DNA of 64,000 bases from Linderina pennispora (Eukaryota; Kickxellomycota; Kickxellomycetes; Kickxellales; Kickxellaceae). The DNA is taken from contig NW_024468250.1 of the NCBI RefSeq assembly GCF_002104995.1, positions 1,116,001-1,180,000 on the forward strand. The letters are read 5' to 3'. The number at the start of each line of letters is the position of its first letter. The stretch's first letter is position 1. This document shows positions 37,154 to 47,469 of the stretch, in pieces. Below the pieces are notes generated by a model. It made no database searches. It had not been told where the DNA came from and worked only from the letters and a program-made list of their open reading frames with translations. The position numbers and the translations under genes were made by a program.

Positions 37154-39682
37154 CTAGATATATGATAATGTCCGCCTGAGTTTACTAATCGTCTCAATGG
37201 CAACAAGACCACATCTTGACATATGCATCGGATCCATGGAAGTCAGCCTGTGCTTGCCCCGAATAATACCATCTACACGGTCTTGACGCGTCACGACCAG
37301 CATGTCCACCTTGCTAACATTGCCAAAACTTTCCCGTTGCCCAATACCGCTGAATATGCCAATCGCTCTGGCTGACCAGCTATTTTCGTACTCTAGCGCC
37401 TTGACCATGTCGTAGTCCTGATTACTCTTGTGAGCTGCCGGCTCATTACTGGATAAGGGTATCTCGAGCTCGATCGGATCATTGGCAATCCAAGTTGCCT
37501 CGATTTTGCAGGTCGTGTAGCGGCCATTTGTGAACCAGTCGATACGGGTAAGCGCCAGCATAAATGATCCTTGGTCATATGTAGTCGTCTTCATTCCTTT
37601 GCCCTTCCACTCTTTGTCGAATTCAATGGTCGGGAAGTAGAGCATTGTCGAGTACCGAATCTCAATCTCCGCGTTCTTGTTGACTGGCAAATACCTAGGC
37701 GGGTCCTTGCTCATACGTTCAGCGGCTGCTCTGGCTATCGTAGTCGCCTCACCAAATGTGGTGCAATGGCGATGCTGGAAAACTCTGCGACCAAAATCGA
37801 TTGACACTATCATTTTGGACTCATCACTCAAAGCACACGCGGACGCCACCAGCTGCTCCAGCTCAAGAAATGAGAGATCGAAATAGCGTAGTCGTGTGGG
37901 CGTATCGATATCGCGCTTTAAGCTGGCTCCATCAAAAATCCACTGGAACTGCTCATGAACAGTACCGCTGAAATAGCTCCGGTACAGGATACCACATGCA
38001 GCAGCTGGCTGAGTAGTCGAGTCGTTGCGGTGACAAAATGCAGCAGACGCATATTGGCCATTGCCAAGAGCATAGTCTGGAACCACAAACTGCAGGTCGC
38101 GACACAGATTAGGCTCCATACTCAACCCATGGTGCTCCCTAAAAATAGCAAGCTTAATCCTCAGGAGCTTTGCGCGCAGGTCTCCGGTTTTGGTTGAGAT
38201 CGCCCACATGCTATCACCAATTTCCGGTCCCACCCGGTGCATGTCCATGACATCAAACCTCGAAATAGTCTTGCTTAGGGTTTGAGTGACGAAGGCTGAA
38301 TGTTGCCGCAGAATCCTAGAGTTACGTTCCAGAATCTGCTCGTTGATGCATACTCGCAATGGATCGGAACTGTGGAGACCAGTACTGACTTGGGCATCAC
38401 TCCTGCGCTCGACGTAGTTGCTAAGACGGGTCAGTGCCGATACGACATCAACAGCGTGGTTATCCAACTGGGCTGAGGCACGCTCCAACTGCTCTGCAGA
38501 AAGTTCCAGTGATGGGTGCACAGCAAATGCAATATTTGCAATATCTGCATTCGTGGGAACCCCTGAAATGATGCACTGCACTGTACACCCGACGACCTGG
38601 TCAACCTTATTCGCGTTTGATGTCGATACGACTGTCATGAACTGCTGGCTCTGTCCCAATCCAAGAATATCAATGACTAGTTGGTTACCATCTATACCAA
38701 CGACCTTTTCGATGTGGTCCACAAAGAATACAGGCGTGACAGTGTTGTCGATGCAAACCTAACGAATGTCCTTCAGAAGTAAATTCGTATGCTCCGCCAG
38801 ATTCGCCTGTGACGTCCCAGAATTCCTGTACCACCTGGAAATAGCGTCCAAGGCAACCGGGTAGTTGATGAATGCACACGCAATATGCTCGATAACCGCA
38901 ATGTACTGGTCATTGGAACCCGGCTGCACAATGAGATCGCCTGCGTCGCCGATGTATATAACCACCACCTTGGGCATGCATGCTAGTTTTGCAGCAGCAC
39001 CGAACATCAAATGGCTCTTGCCTATTCCCCATGGCCCAGAGATAAGGAGAGGTTTGATTGTTCTTCCCGCGCTATACCCAGGATTGTCCCTGTACAGGCT
39101 GGCTGCTGAGGAGCTGGAGCGTGGCTCACGGACAAAGCAAATACCCGTGCTCAGGTTTTCTGAGCTTCGGTATAAGTCGAATTCAGGTATGGGTACACCG
39201 GAAAAGCTGCATGTCGAGAGACGGTTGTGCCTGCCATGACTGATAATCCACTCCGTAATTTGCGATACGAGCTCAGGACGAACGGCATAGTTGATTGCAT
39301 AGGCGCTGACCTCGTACAACTCACCGGTATCCGCATCGGTAATGTCGACAGCGCTAACATAGCGCGCAAAGCAGCCGCTGATATTAAGAGCAAAATCCGG
39401 TACAGATACCACCTCAGCCGTTTCAAATAACTCACAAAGCTCACCGACGCCTTTGAGAATGCCTGGTGCGACCATGCGGTTGTACTGGTACATAGTGTCG
39501 ATGTGGCCTGCCCCTGTGGAATGGCCAGTCCTGCGTATAATCTCAGAGAGCTGATTCTTCTTGTCTTCGGAAACCATTGCATCTCTGGTAAGTCGTGTGA
39601 CTTCCTGCTGAACCTGTGAGCTGGACTGGGAGGTTCGAGTTTCCCTTGACCTTTTGTGCTGGTGATGCTTGTTGGAGCTCAT
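37154..39682 (-). pseudogene. P-loop NTPase (AAA/STAND-like), lineage-specific, with one in-frame stop
   Basis: Two ORFs in the same frame, 39682-38759 (307 residues) and 38758-37154, are separated only by a TAG at 38761-38759 and together make about 840 codons. The first part has a basic low-complexity N-terminus and Walker A (LLISGPWGIGKSHLMFG); directly after the stop comes a Walker B-like strand (TPVFFVDHIEKV). Walker A and B belong to one domain, so the stop cuts a single NTPase in half. The C-terminal 400 residues hold a mixed alpha/beta region (SKMIVSIDFGRRVFQH ... WKGKGMKTTTYDQGSFML) I cannot assign. The closest general picture is the large P-loop proteins expanded in early-diverging fungi. 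Point mutation, sequencing error or stop readthrough are all possible. Confidence 0.6.
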
Positions 39683-40643
39683 TTTGCCAATGGTATCCGC
39701 AAGATATAGCGAGAATAGGTATGCAGATAGTATAGCTCAATAGCAGACGCCGGGAACAGGCAAGGTAGACAAAACAGACGGAGGGTTGAGAGACTCAAGA
39801 AGCATGCTCTACATGGGTGTACACAAAAGCAGCACCTACTCAGAGACAAATAGTCGCATGCAGCTTTTGACAAGTCCGTACCGCTCCTGATTCACATTCG
39901 CTACTATTTGTTCCCAGAATTTTTGGCAAAAGAAGTGTGCTGACATTCGGGAAACCCCATGCCCTTTGTGGTGATCGCACCACAGTCACTCAAAGCCAAT
40001 TGTTGACATTCGGGCAACCCCATGCCCTTCGCCACCATATGCAGATCCAAATCACTACCTGTATAAACATTGTGGGCCGAAATGGCCTATCCTCCCTTTT
40101 TTCTCCTCAGCAATTTCTAGTTATATTCATTCCATAAAGCTCATAACTACTGGACTCTCTGAAAGTTAACAGTGAAAAGTAATTGTGATATCTGTGCTAG
40201 TCGTTTGATAATAGTAGCACTTTTCAACCAACATACCCATTGGTTAACCAACCATACTGTCTGCTTAACAAAGGGGTGGCATGCAGTGCATATATTAAGA
40301 CTATTGACAAACACCTGGAGTCTTGAGTGCATGAAAAATCGCTTAAATCAGATACATTGATAGATTAGACGGCGGTCGAAAGTGCAGCCACGAGCACAAG
40401 GTATTTGATTGAAGCTGTGGCCTCATAGGTGAGAACATATGGTGAGGCTTACACAGGATATACGGGGTGGCTTGTTGTCAAGTGCAGCTTTTGCTGTCTA
40501 TTTCAACCAGTATGGCGATTTTTCGCTCTGCCAAACTTTGCCTTCTTTTTCTATTTTTTTCTATTTTGCACAGCTTTCATATTTCCCATCTCTGTATACC
40601 TGCTATTGTACATTATATTATTGCTTTCTAGTGGCACCGTAGC
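39683..40643. other. Intergenic region between the ATPase and the protease-homologue genes
   Basis: About 960 bases, AT-rich, holding a 27-bp direct repeat (39941 and 40004). The last 150 bases before 40644 are T-rich (40540-40620), a plausible leader for the plus-strand gene. No gene is seen. Confidence 0.4.
39941..40030 (+). repeat. Pair of about 27-bp direct repeats spaced 63 bp apart
   Basis: TGACATTCGGGAAACCCCAT at 39941 recurs at 40004 with one mismatch (TGACATTCGGGCAACCCCAT), and both copies continue GCCCTT. The two copies sit upstream of the divergent ATPase and protease-homologue genes and could be regulatory or a short tandem duplication. Confidence 0.7.
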
Positions 40644-41981
40644 ATGAATATCATAGTCACTGGCCTGCTGCTATTTCCTATCCAGCCATCGATTGCCTTT
40701 AGTCGCCTGTTGCAAAAGCGTGAGACATCAGCTGCTCAGGCCAAGATTCCTCATGGTGGCATTCTCTTGAAAAACGGTAGGCAGACGTCATGCGAGCTGG
40801 CTTTAATTACAAACCGACTTGCATTTGCTGCGGCTAGCTGCTTTGATGTGGATACATATAATAATGCCAATGGTATATCCCGGTATCAGGTAGCCCTTGA
40901 TTCCGGCGGGCCACCGATAACTAAGGAAATCGTCAGCGTTGACAAGGTCACGATCAATCCCCAGTACAACTCCACCACATATGCTAGCAATCTGGCAGTT
41001 GTATTTTTCAATTCCAAAGCCAAAGAAGCATGGAGCAACAAGATCGACGTATTTCCGCAAGAATTGGCCAACAGAGCCTACGTTCGACACTCGCTGGGTG
41101 ATGTGGAAAACCAGGTTTGGAATTCACCAGCAGTCATCAACGGTAAGCGCAACGACGATGGATGCAAGCAGGCATCGGTTCAGTATGCGTCCAACCCCGC
41201 TGACCTCTGGTGTACCACGCGGACAACTGCATCCCCAGTGAACACAACTTGCCATGTTCCATATGGAATTGCATATGGCATAATTAACTCGGACATGGTC
41301 ATAACCGCCCTGTATAGCCACTCTGCTGTGTACGGAGGTGATTTTTGTAGCAGCTCAAAGACCTACAGCTACTACACGGTGCTCTCCAACTTTATCAAAT
41401 GGGCAAATACCATCATCCCGAACCCAATCTCTGTATTTTCCAGTGATGGGCAGTCTAGTGCTAGTAATGATGACTGGTATGGATTCGAGAATGCAACGGC
41501 TCCAATTCCCAGAGGTTTCCAGTTTATCAGCGGAGATTTATATGCTCGATACGGCAGTTCCGAACCAAACACTACTACAAGCAATCACTTGGTCCCTACT
41601 GGCACTGTGGCGGCCCATGATACATTTTTATCATCATCAGCCAACCAAGACGAACCAAGTGGGAACGTAGGTGATTCTTCGGTTACAGAATCCCAGGGGC
41701 TTGGAAAAGCACAGATCGTTGCGCTCTCTGTAAGCATTCCAGTTGCCATCATCATCATTTCACTCATGTCCTTATTCTTCTACAGGCGTTGGCGGAGATA
41801 CAGGAGCACTACATCATGCGATTCCGAAAGCGAGAACCATGGAATAGTCGAAGTTACTCACAATGTGGAGCGGCCTGACGAGCCCACAGCCCGGCCACCA
41901 TCATACACCAGCACTGATGGCATAATTGATGATACCTCCGGGTTTGACCCAAAGAACGACAGCGGCATGCACCAGCAATAA
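40644..41981 (+). CDS. Membrane-anchored serine-protease homologue (S1 fold) lacking the catalytic triad
   Basis: A 445-residue type I membrane protein: signal peptide (residues 1-18), an ectodomain to about residue 340, one transmembrane helix (about 356-378, VALSVSIPVAIIIISLMSLF) followed by RRWRRYR, and a cytosolic tail of about 60 residues ending in Pro/Ser/Asp-rich sequence. The ectodomain follows the trypsin pattern, but each triad position is altered: the TAAHC box reads FAAASCF (His lost), the DIAL box reads SNLAVVFF (Asp lost) and the GDSGGP box reads TTCHVPYGIAYGII (Ser lost). Cysteines that would form S1 disulfides remain. It should therefore be a non-enzymatic protease homologue, perhaps a surface receptor or adhesin. 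NxS/T sites are common. S1 assignment is by pattern only. Confidence 0.7.
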   Translation: MNIIVTGLLLFPIQPSIAFSRLLQKRETSAAQAKIPHGGILLKNGRQTSCELALITNRLAFAAASCFDVDTYNNANGISRYQVALDSGGPPITKEIVSVDKVTINPQYNSTTYASNLAVVFFNSKAKEAWSNKIDVFPQELANRAYVRHSLGDVENQVWNSPAVINGKRNDDGCKQASVQYASNPADLWCTTRTTASPVNTTCHVPYGIAYGIINSDMVITALYSHSAVYGGDFCSSSKTYSYYTVLSNFIKWANTIIPNPISVFSSDGQSSASNDDWYGFENATAPIPRGFQFISGDLYARYGSSEPNTTTSNHLVPTGTVAAHDTFLSSSANQDEPSGNVGDSSVTESQGLGKAQIVALSVSIPVAIIIISLMSLFFYRRWRRYRSTTSCDSESENHGIVEVTHNVERPDEPTARPPSYTSTDGIIDDTSGFDPKNDSGMHQQ

Positions 41982-42556
41982 AAAGAGTGACTAGTGTAGT
42001 TTCAGACAGCATCAAGAGCCACTGTAGCTGACCAATACTACCATTCAAGCCATTGGCATCATTATTGCAGGGTCAATGATCAGCTTCCCTGTTGGTCCTA
42101 TGGCCGTATTTTGATAATTGCACTTCGAGGCGGTGTACATAGTACTGCCACTCACCTAATTGACCAAATTAAACGTGCTGTTATTTCTCCTTTGGATTGC
42201 ACGTAATTCGCTTGAGATCCCGACGCAAGGACTGGCCAGCGATCTTATTGCAGAGGCAGGAAAGTGTGACAATATCCCGAATAAGACCATTTTGCTACTT
42301 ATTGCAGCAATCACATTCCGTGCTATTGGGAACGGGCGAGTACGGCATGGCTCATTCCGCTACCAGTGCGTGTCCGGCTACCACTATCATTACAATTCAC
42401 TAGTAATTGGCACAATTACTTTTCTACAGTTATGCCGAGGGACCAGATGGGCCATGCAGTCCCCCTTCAGCACATATAAAAGGCATGCCTTGAGCCCGTG
42501 GCTTTTATATTATCATCTAACAACACACCTTAGTACCTAACCAACCTCAACCAACA
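41982..42556 (+). other. Intergenic region leading to the signal-peptide ORF
   Basis: About 575 bases. It ends in a well-formed core promoter (TATA box at 42475 and a CAACC-rich leader at 42520-42555). No other gene is seen. Confidence 0.4.
42475..42481 (+). promoter_or_regulatory. TATA box of the signal-peptide ORF
   Basis: TATAAAA 82 bp upstream of ATG 42557, followed by an A/C-rich leader (ACCAACCTCAACCAACAATG), which is typical of highly expressed fungal secreted-protein genes. Confidence 0.6.
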
Positions 42557-42637
42557 ATGAACGCCTTTGCCACTATTCTTGCCATCGCTGCGGTCGCTAT
42601 CGCTTCGGCCAATGCCCAAGTGTTCTGGACTCACTGA
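42557..42637 (+). pseudogene. Remnant of a secreted-protein gene (signal peptide only)
   Basis: A 26-codon ORF, MNAFATILAIAAVAIASANA followed by QVFWTH and a TGA. The first 20 residues are a textbook signal peptide with an ANA-Q cleavage site, preceded by a strong TATA box and leader. No mature domain follows in any frame that I can recognise; the next 300 bases are AT-rich and non-coding. It looks like the 5' end of a small secreted-protein gene whose body was lost by deletion or rearrangement. A bona fide tiny peptide gene is less likely. Confidence 0.45.
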
Positions 42638-42959
42638 TGCGAAACGTTACTATTTGTTGAGTGCTCTTAGCAAGTACCTGTATCTATTACGATATGTAAA
42701 CCCCAATATAGCTTTGCGACGAAAGCAACGTATTGCTCCTGGCCGTAATTCCCAAATAATAAATATCTGCTTTGAGCATTTTCCATTACATTGTGATATG
42801 AATGTTGTATGGCTATGGTGTAGAAAGTATAAATAGGTTCCATTTCGCAAGTACCCACAAGAACGGCATATTAAGGGCCAGAGTCAAAAATGCACTAGGC
42901 TAAAAAAAAACACAGCGTGAAAATGGCTGTATTCAACCACTACCTAGGGTCTAGCATAT
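42638..42959 (+). other. Intergenic AT-rich spacer before SEN54
   Basis: About 320 bases with an A9 run near 42902. No gene is seen; it separates the accessory-looking interval from SEN54. Confidence 0.35.
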
Positions 42960-44020
42960 ATGATTTCTACGATGAGCGCAGCAGTAGATATTGACGATAT
43001 CGACGACACACAGAACTCGATTCTGACGTTCATTCATGACTCCAAGAAGCAGCGTGATATTCCCCGTGAGCTCCCATCAAAAGTCTCTTCGCCCTCGGCA
43101 ACAGATACCGAGCCTGAATACATCGAGATCCTGCTCAGCGTATATGAACACCTGATTAGCGCTGCCCACCACAGCCGGCGGGAGTCAGGCACTGGAGAGT
43201 GGAGCGCAGACAGTAGCGAGGTGGTAGTGACTAGGCCTGTCAATGTGATAACCAAAACATTTGGACTGTCCATGGGGGGCAAGATGAGGCTGAATGGTGA
43301 AGAGTTTGTGCATTTGCACGAGCGTGGTGTCCTAACAGTCAGAGACAGCGGCCAGGCATTGGATACAGGCGCAGTTTGGCGGCTTGCGGTGGGATCTGCA
43401 CACCTGCTTGTCGGTGTATACACTGCATATGCGTACTTGCGCCGCCTTGGATTCACTGTTATACGGCATGTACACATCAGCAGGGACAGGCAGCTGGTCA
43501 GAGACACACCGCAGCAGTCGGGCTCTGCGCCAAAGAAGGAATTTGGTAAGTTATCTGCAGCTACCTACCAGGAAGCACTCGCCTGTGTAACATAAAGACG
43601 TAGAAAATTCCGGTCTTGGCGTGCCTCTCGATCAGATGCTTCTTAGAAACCTGGCCTGCAGCTCTATATGCTATCTCACTCCTTCCCCCAACTTTATTGC
43701 GAATAGGTGAACTGATCCGAAAGATAAGGCAACGTGGACCCAGTCCCTGGGCCTGCAGGGTCGATCCATCGCCGACATCAAGAACCCTTGCACTGTACGA
43801 TGTCTTCAAGCCCACCAACCAGTACAAGAGGACCGAGCACAAAGTGCCCAGCTATGTAATGGCGGTGTGTAGCGCTGACCAGCCTGCCCCAACCCCAGCA
43901 GAGCTGCGCAGGCTGACTGGGCTAGCGTATGAGGAGGCAGCGCTCATTGCGGTGACTGAGCCAGGGAGCACTGCCTTCTTGCGTGTTGAAACCGCTGAGA
44001 CGCCATCAGTCAACATATAA
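42960..44020 (+). CDS. SEN54: tRNA-splicing endonuclease subunit Sen54
   Basis: Two exons, 42960-43545 and 43707-44020, with a 161-nt phase-1 intron (GTAAGT...AATAG), encode 299 residues; the junction restores KKEFGELIRKIRQRG. The Sen54 N-terminal domain is clear: TFGLSMGGKMRLNGEEFVHL, HERGVLTVRD and AYAYLRRLGFTVIRH. The C-terminal part (LALYDVFKPTNQYKRTEHKV) contains the beta-rich core of the subunit. Sen54 is a structural partner of the catalytic Sen2 in the heterotetramer that cuts introns from pre-tRNAs. An ATG four codons downstream (42972) is an equally possible start. Without the intron, an automatic call would end the protein at about residue 211. Confidence 0.88.
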
Positions 44021-44525
44021 CATGGGCTAATTCAAGAGACAACGCACAACACCACCCACTTAGGGCATGCGGCGAATCTACCCAGTCAATCATTCGGCAT
44101 ACTGGTAATGGTGGTGCTGCCCAGAGTAGAGGCCGTAAAGTAGTATTACATTTGAAGAGAACATTAAGGTCTCGACCTAGAAACAGTATAGGGAAGGCAG
44201 TACGTCAGAGTGAAACGTGGGCAAAAAGTAAACAGAGGGAGGGGAGGTGATGAGGAACAGATATGGAGTCGAGGAGGTAGCCTGGATTTCTGTGTGGAAT
44301 GCGAGGGGGAGTTGCCGCATGCACATTGGGCAAGAACCATCAGTGAGCATGTCGTTTCCTTTTTGAGCAGCCTGCTCGGTGATTCCGATGCATGCCATGC
44401 ACAACGACGAGGACAAGAGCGGAGATTATCTGCACAAAGGCGAAAAAAATTCGCATCCTAGCGGCGTGCTCCGCAGGGCGACGTGTTTGGGCCGAGGCCA
44501 ACAGGATGCCAGGCCGCCTAGAAAT
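44021..44525. other. Convergent intergenic region between SEN54 and the HSF gene
   Basis: About 500 bases between two convergent stop codons. An open minus-strand frame at 44177-44416 shows no family features. This should be the two 3' untranslated regions. Confidence 0.4.
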
Positions 44526-46128
44526 CTATCGCGAGTACAGGTCCTTCATGTCGGTCGAAGCCAGGCTGCTGCTCGACAGGCTGGTGCTTGGCCCGGTGGA
44601 ATAGAACTGCGAGCCGGAGATTCCAGACAGTGCCGATGGCGATGCGGGTGACGCTGAAAGCGGCGACCCTACTGCCCGTCCGTACACGCTCAGGCTGTCA
44701 CCTCCGGCCAGGGCGCTGCGCAGTGATTGCTGGCTGGACTGGTGGGCGGTGTTGCCGCTGTGCTGCCCCTGCTGCTGCCCCTGCTGTTGCCCCTGCTGCT
44801 GCTGCTGTTGCTGTTGCTGTTGCTGGTCAAAACGCGCCTGCTGTTGAGCCCGCTGCTGCTGCTGCTGCTGGATGTGTTGCTGCTGCTGTTGATGCTGCTG
44901 GCTAGCGCTCAAATGTAGCGACGGATTGGACGTGGAATGGTGCAGCTGGGTGCCCAACTGCTGGAGCTGTGGGATGGGGCTGCTTGGGCCGGGCGAACCC
45001 GAGACGCCTCCAATGAAACTGTTGGGGCTGAGCTGCAGCTGGGTGCCGAGCGACGACATCGACGTCGAGTAGTTGAGCTCCGGCTGCAATAGCGAGGCCG
45101 TGTCGTGGTCCGAGATGAATATTGATGGCCGCGTGGCCTGCGAGCCAAGAGTAGCATCGATGTCAATGTCGGTCGAGATGTTGACGTTGACGTTGTTCTG
45201 CTTCAACACGTGCAAGAGCTGGCGCACGACAGCCTCCTGGGTCGCCTGCTTCTTCCGGGTCTCGCCCAGCTCGCGGATGACCTCGCCCAGGTTCTCCTGG
45301 AGGTGGTGGACGCGCTTGACCAAGTCGGTGTGCGAGACCTGAAGCATGACAAAGCTCGCGTGCAGGTCGCCTGCCTCGCGCCGCAGCGACTCGGATTCCA
45401 TCGTTTTGCGCTTGATCTGGTCAAGCAGGTCGGAGCGGTCGCGAATAAACTTTGGGTGCGAGAACTCCCAGATCTGGTTCTCGGCCATCGTCCGGTGGCC
45501 GCGCGGCGATTTGTTGACCTTGTGGAAGCCGTACATGTTGAGCTGGCGCACGAAGCTCGAAAAGTTGTTGTGCTTGAAGTGCTTGGGCAGCAGCTCGCGC
45601 GAGAACTCCATGATATTGCACACCACAAACGAGGTCCCCGAAAAGTTCCACGAAATCAGATGCTGGTACTGGTTGTCGTTGACCATCCTAAAGAATAAAG
45701 GCATGTGCGTGTCAGCAGGTGTGCATCGCGAGGGACTTGTGAAGGAAAATCTCAACTGACGGGGGGGGGAGCGGATGCCGCCAACGACGTGAGAGGCGCC
45801 CATCAATGCGCGCGCACTTTCCCTCCGACAAGCGTATTGAGTCTCTGTGGTCAGCGTATACTTACTCATGCAGTTTGCTGACAAAGGTGTTGCCCAGCTT
45901 GCTGCCGTTCGAAGACACCGACGACCGGCGGCTCTCCATCGACGACGGCGTGGTGCTGCGGGCGACGGGCTTCAGATACTGGTCTGAGGGGTCCATGAGC
46001 AGCTGCGGGTTGGATGCGTCCATGGCGGCAGCCGCATGCGACACGTCGGGCGAGAGCGGTAGTTGCCGGCCTCCATTGAGGTCTGTGTTGGCCAGTGTGC
46101 TTTGCAAATGATGCAGGCTGTGGTTCAT
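44526..46128 (-). CDS. HSF-type DNA-binding transcription factor with a polyglutamine region
   Basis: Exon 1 (46128-45866) encodes 87 residues ending FVSKLH plus two bases; a 178-nt intron (45865-45688, GTAAGT...TTTAG) leads to exon 2 (45687-44526). The joined 474-residue protein has a complete heat-shock-factor DNA-binding domain starting at about residue 78 (GNTFVSKLHEMVND), with the recognition helix FKHNNFSSFVRQLNMYGFHK. A heptad region resembling HR-A/B trimerisation repeats follows (DLVKRVHHLQENLGEVI), then a Gln-rich tail coded by CAG/CAA runs (44750-44900). No receiver domain is present, so it is not Skn7. It could be Hsf1 or a morphogenesis-type HSF (Sfl1/Mga1-like). The single-ORF reading lacks the first quarter of the DNA-binding domain. 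Confidence 0.9.
44745..44900 (-). repeat. CAG/CAA (glutamine codon) repeat cluster
   Basis: Several runs of CTG/TTG on the plus strand, read as CAG/CAA on the minus strand, encode the polyglutamine tracts of the HSF protein. The runs are interrupted and probably length-variable. Confidence 0.8.
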
Positions 46129-46921
46129 TTCAACGTTCTAAAAATATAAGAATGCGGTATTCTAGGCCGGAAGAAAAGAAAATAATAGTAGTGAAGAAAA
46201 GAAAAAGAAACCGGGCTGGTTCTTGGAAGGGGCAGTGTTACTGGCAGTCAGGGCGAGGTTGTTTTTAAGAAAAGAGAGAGCTCGAGAAACAAGGCTGGCA
46301 GGGCACACTAACTCTGGCGGATGGAAGGGCTGCAAAATATATGCTAAGTGAGCAGGAGGTAAGAGGGTCAAAGTAAAGAAAAAAAGGAACTGGATGCCTC
46401 TGTCCAATAACCGCGCCACCCTGCCCAGCGTCTGTCCTATCTATATTATCCTGGCGAAAGGGCCAGTCCTACGCGGTGTTTGGCCCAACCACCGCGGTGC
46501 AGAGCACAGAACATTCCACGGATTCCTTTCTTTTGTGGAAACGCTCTTAATGTTTGCTCGTTGGTGCCCAGTTTGTTGTTGCCTGTGACGCCCGTGGTCG
46601 AATTAGGGCGCAGCAATAAGAGCGTATTGCCCCGGCAGGTACCACTCGACGTGACACCCGGTATATGGAAATACGGCGCAATTGCTACACCACACCGTCC
46701 GCCGCCTTTGCTCCTCATTAGCATGCCGGGCCCAGCGCTTTGCGGAGCGTGTGCGGATCGGCGGCGGAGAGATTGCACGATCTTCCTGAATTCTCTGCGG
46801 AAAAGCAGCTCAGCTGCTTTTATCATTGAAGGCGGCGAGCCCGTCCGTCCAGGAGATGCATTTGATAGTGGGCTGGCTGTGCTAGCCAAAGAGACTGGTC
46901 GATCGCTATTTCGCGCTGGAG
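46129..46921. other. Divergent intergenic region upstream of the HSF gene
   Basis: Roughly 790 bases. The part next to 46128 is pyrimidine-rich on the minus strand, like an HSF leader. A long plus-strand frame from 46480 (270 codons) has no family features and includes the signal-peptide start described in the next entry in another frame; I judge it non-coding. Confidence 0.35.
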
Positions 46922-47065
46922 ATGCGGAAACTTCTGTCCTGCGTCCTTGCGCTCTTGGCACTGTTCACGCCTGCAGCAGCATTGAGCGTGACGTTTGGGG
47001 AGCCGATTCGCGCACACTTTCAGCACTGTGGCGATGGGGACACCGCGCCTCTCACATGCAAGTAG
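46922..47065 (+). CDS. Possible short secreted protein or first exon
   Basis: ATG 46922 opens a 47-codon frame, MRKLLSCVLALLALFTPAAA followed by LSVTFGEPIRAHFQHC... and a TAG. The start is a convincing signal peptide (basic n-region, leucine-rich core, AAA-L cleavage), and two or three Cys follow. The stop lies inside CAAGTAGCT, so a splice donor there (GTAGCT) is conceivable but poor, and I found no second exon. It could be a real tiny secreted peptide, a gene whose 3' part I cannot splice, or chance. Confidence 0.3.
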   Translation: MRKLLSCVLALLALFTPAAALSVTFGEPIRAHFQHCGDGDTAPLTCK

Positions 47066-47469
47066 CTGGCCACCGCCCAACAAGTGTGCTTTGGGAGAAT
47101 AGGTTCCAGGGAATACGCAAAGGTCCTTGCACAGGGATGCCCACGTGGGCCCATGAGCGGTCACGGCTCAGTCATACGGGTCTTGTGTCGTCTGCCTTCC
47201 CCCACCAGGCTGGATGCAGTAGAGACGTCGCACATATGCCAGATACAGTCACTCCCAGGCCCAGATTTGGGCACATTACCGACCGCAAGTAGCATCCTGG
47301 GAATGCGAAAGGGCAGCGGCGCACAAGCTAGCTGCGCTCAGTCGCACACGCAAATTTTAGGCCGAGAACCCGCCGCAAAAATATGCGATGATAATTCTGC
47401 GTTCAGATCAGTGGATTGAAATTACCAGCTGATCGATCAGTGCATTAATCTAAGATAAGGTGTGCTGCC
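47066..47469 (+). other. Intergenic region before NDUFB3
   Basis: About 400 bases. No gene or convincing TATA box is seen; short inverted motifs such as GCTGATCGATCAG occur near 47428. Confidence 0.35.

Noticed and set aside
38759-38840. A 76-nt intron ending in CGTTAG that would remove the stop in the ATPase
   Set aside because: Its length is not a multiple of three and the spliced frame hits another stop, while the unspliced frame keeps the Walker B strand.
46480-47292. 270-codon plus-strand ORF upstream of NDUFB3
   Set aside because: No domain, biased composition (Pro/Arg/Ser), and a competing signal-peptide frame overlaps it.
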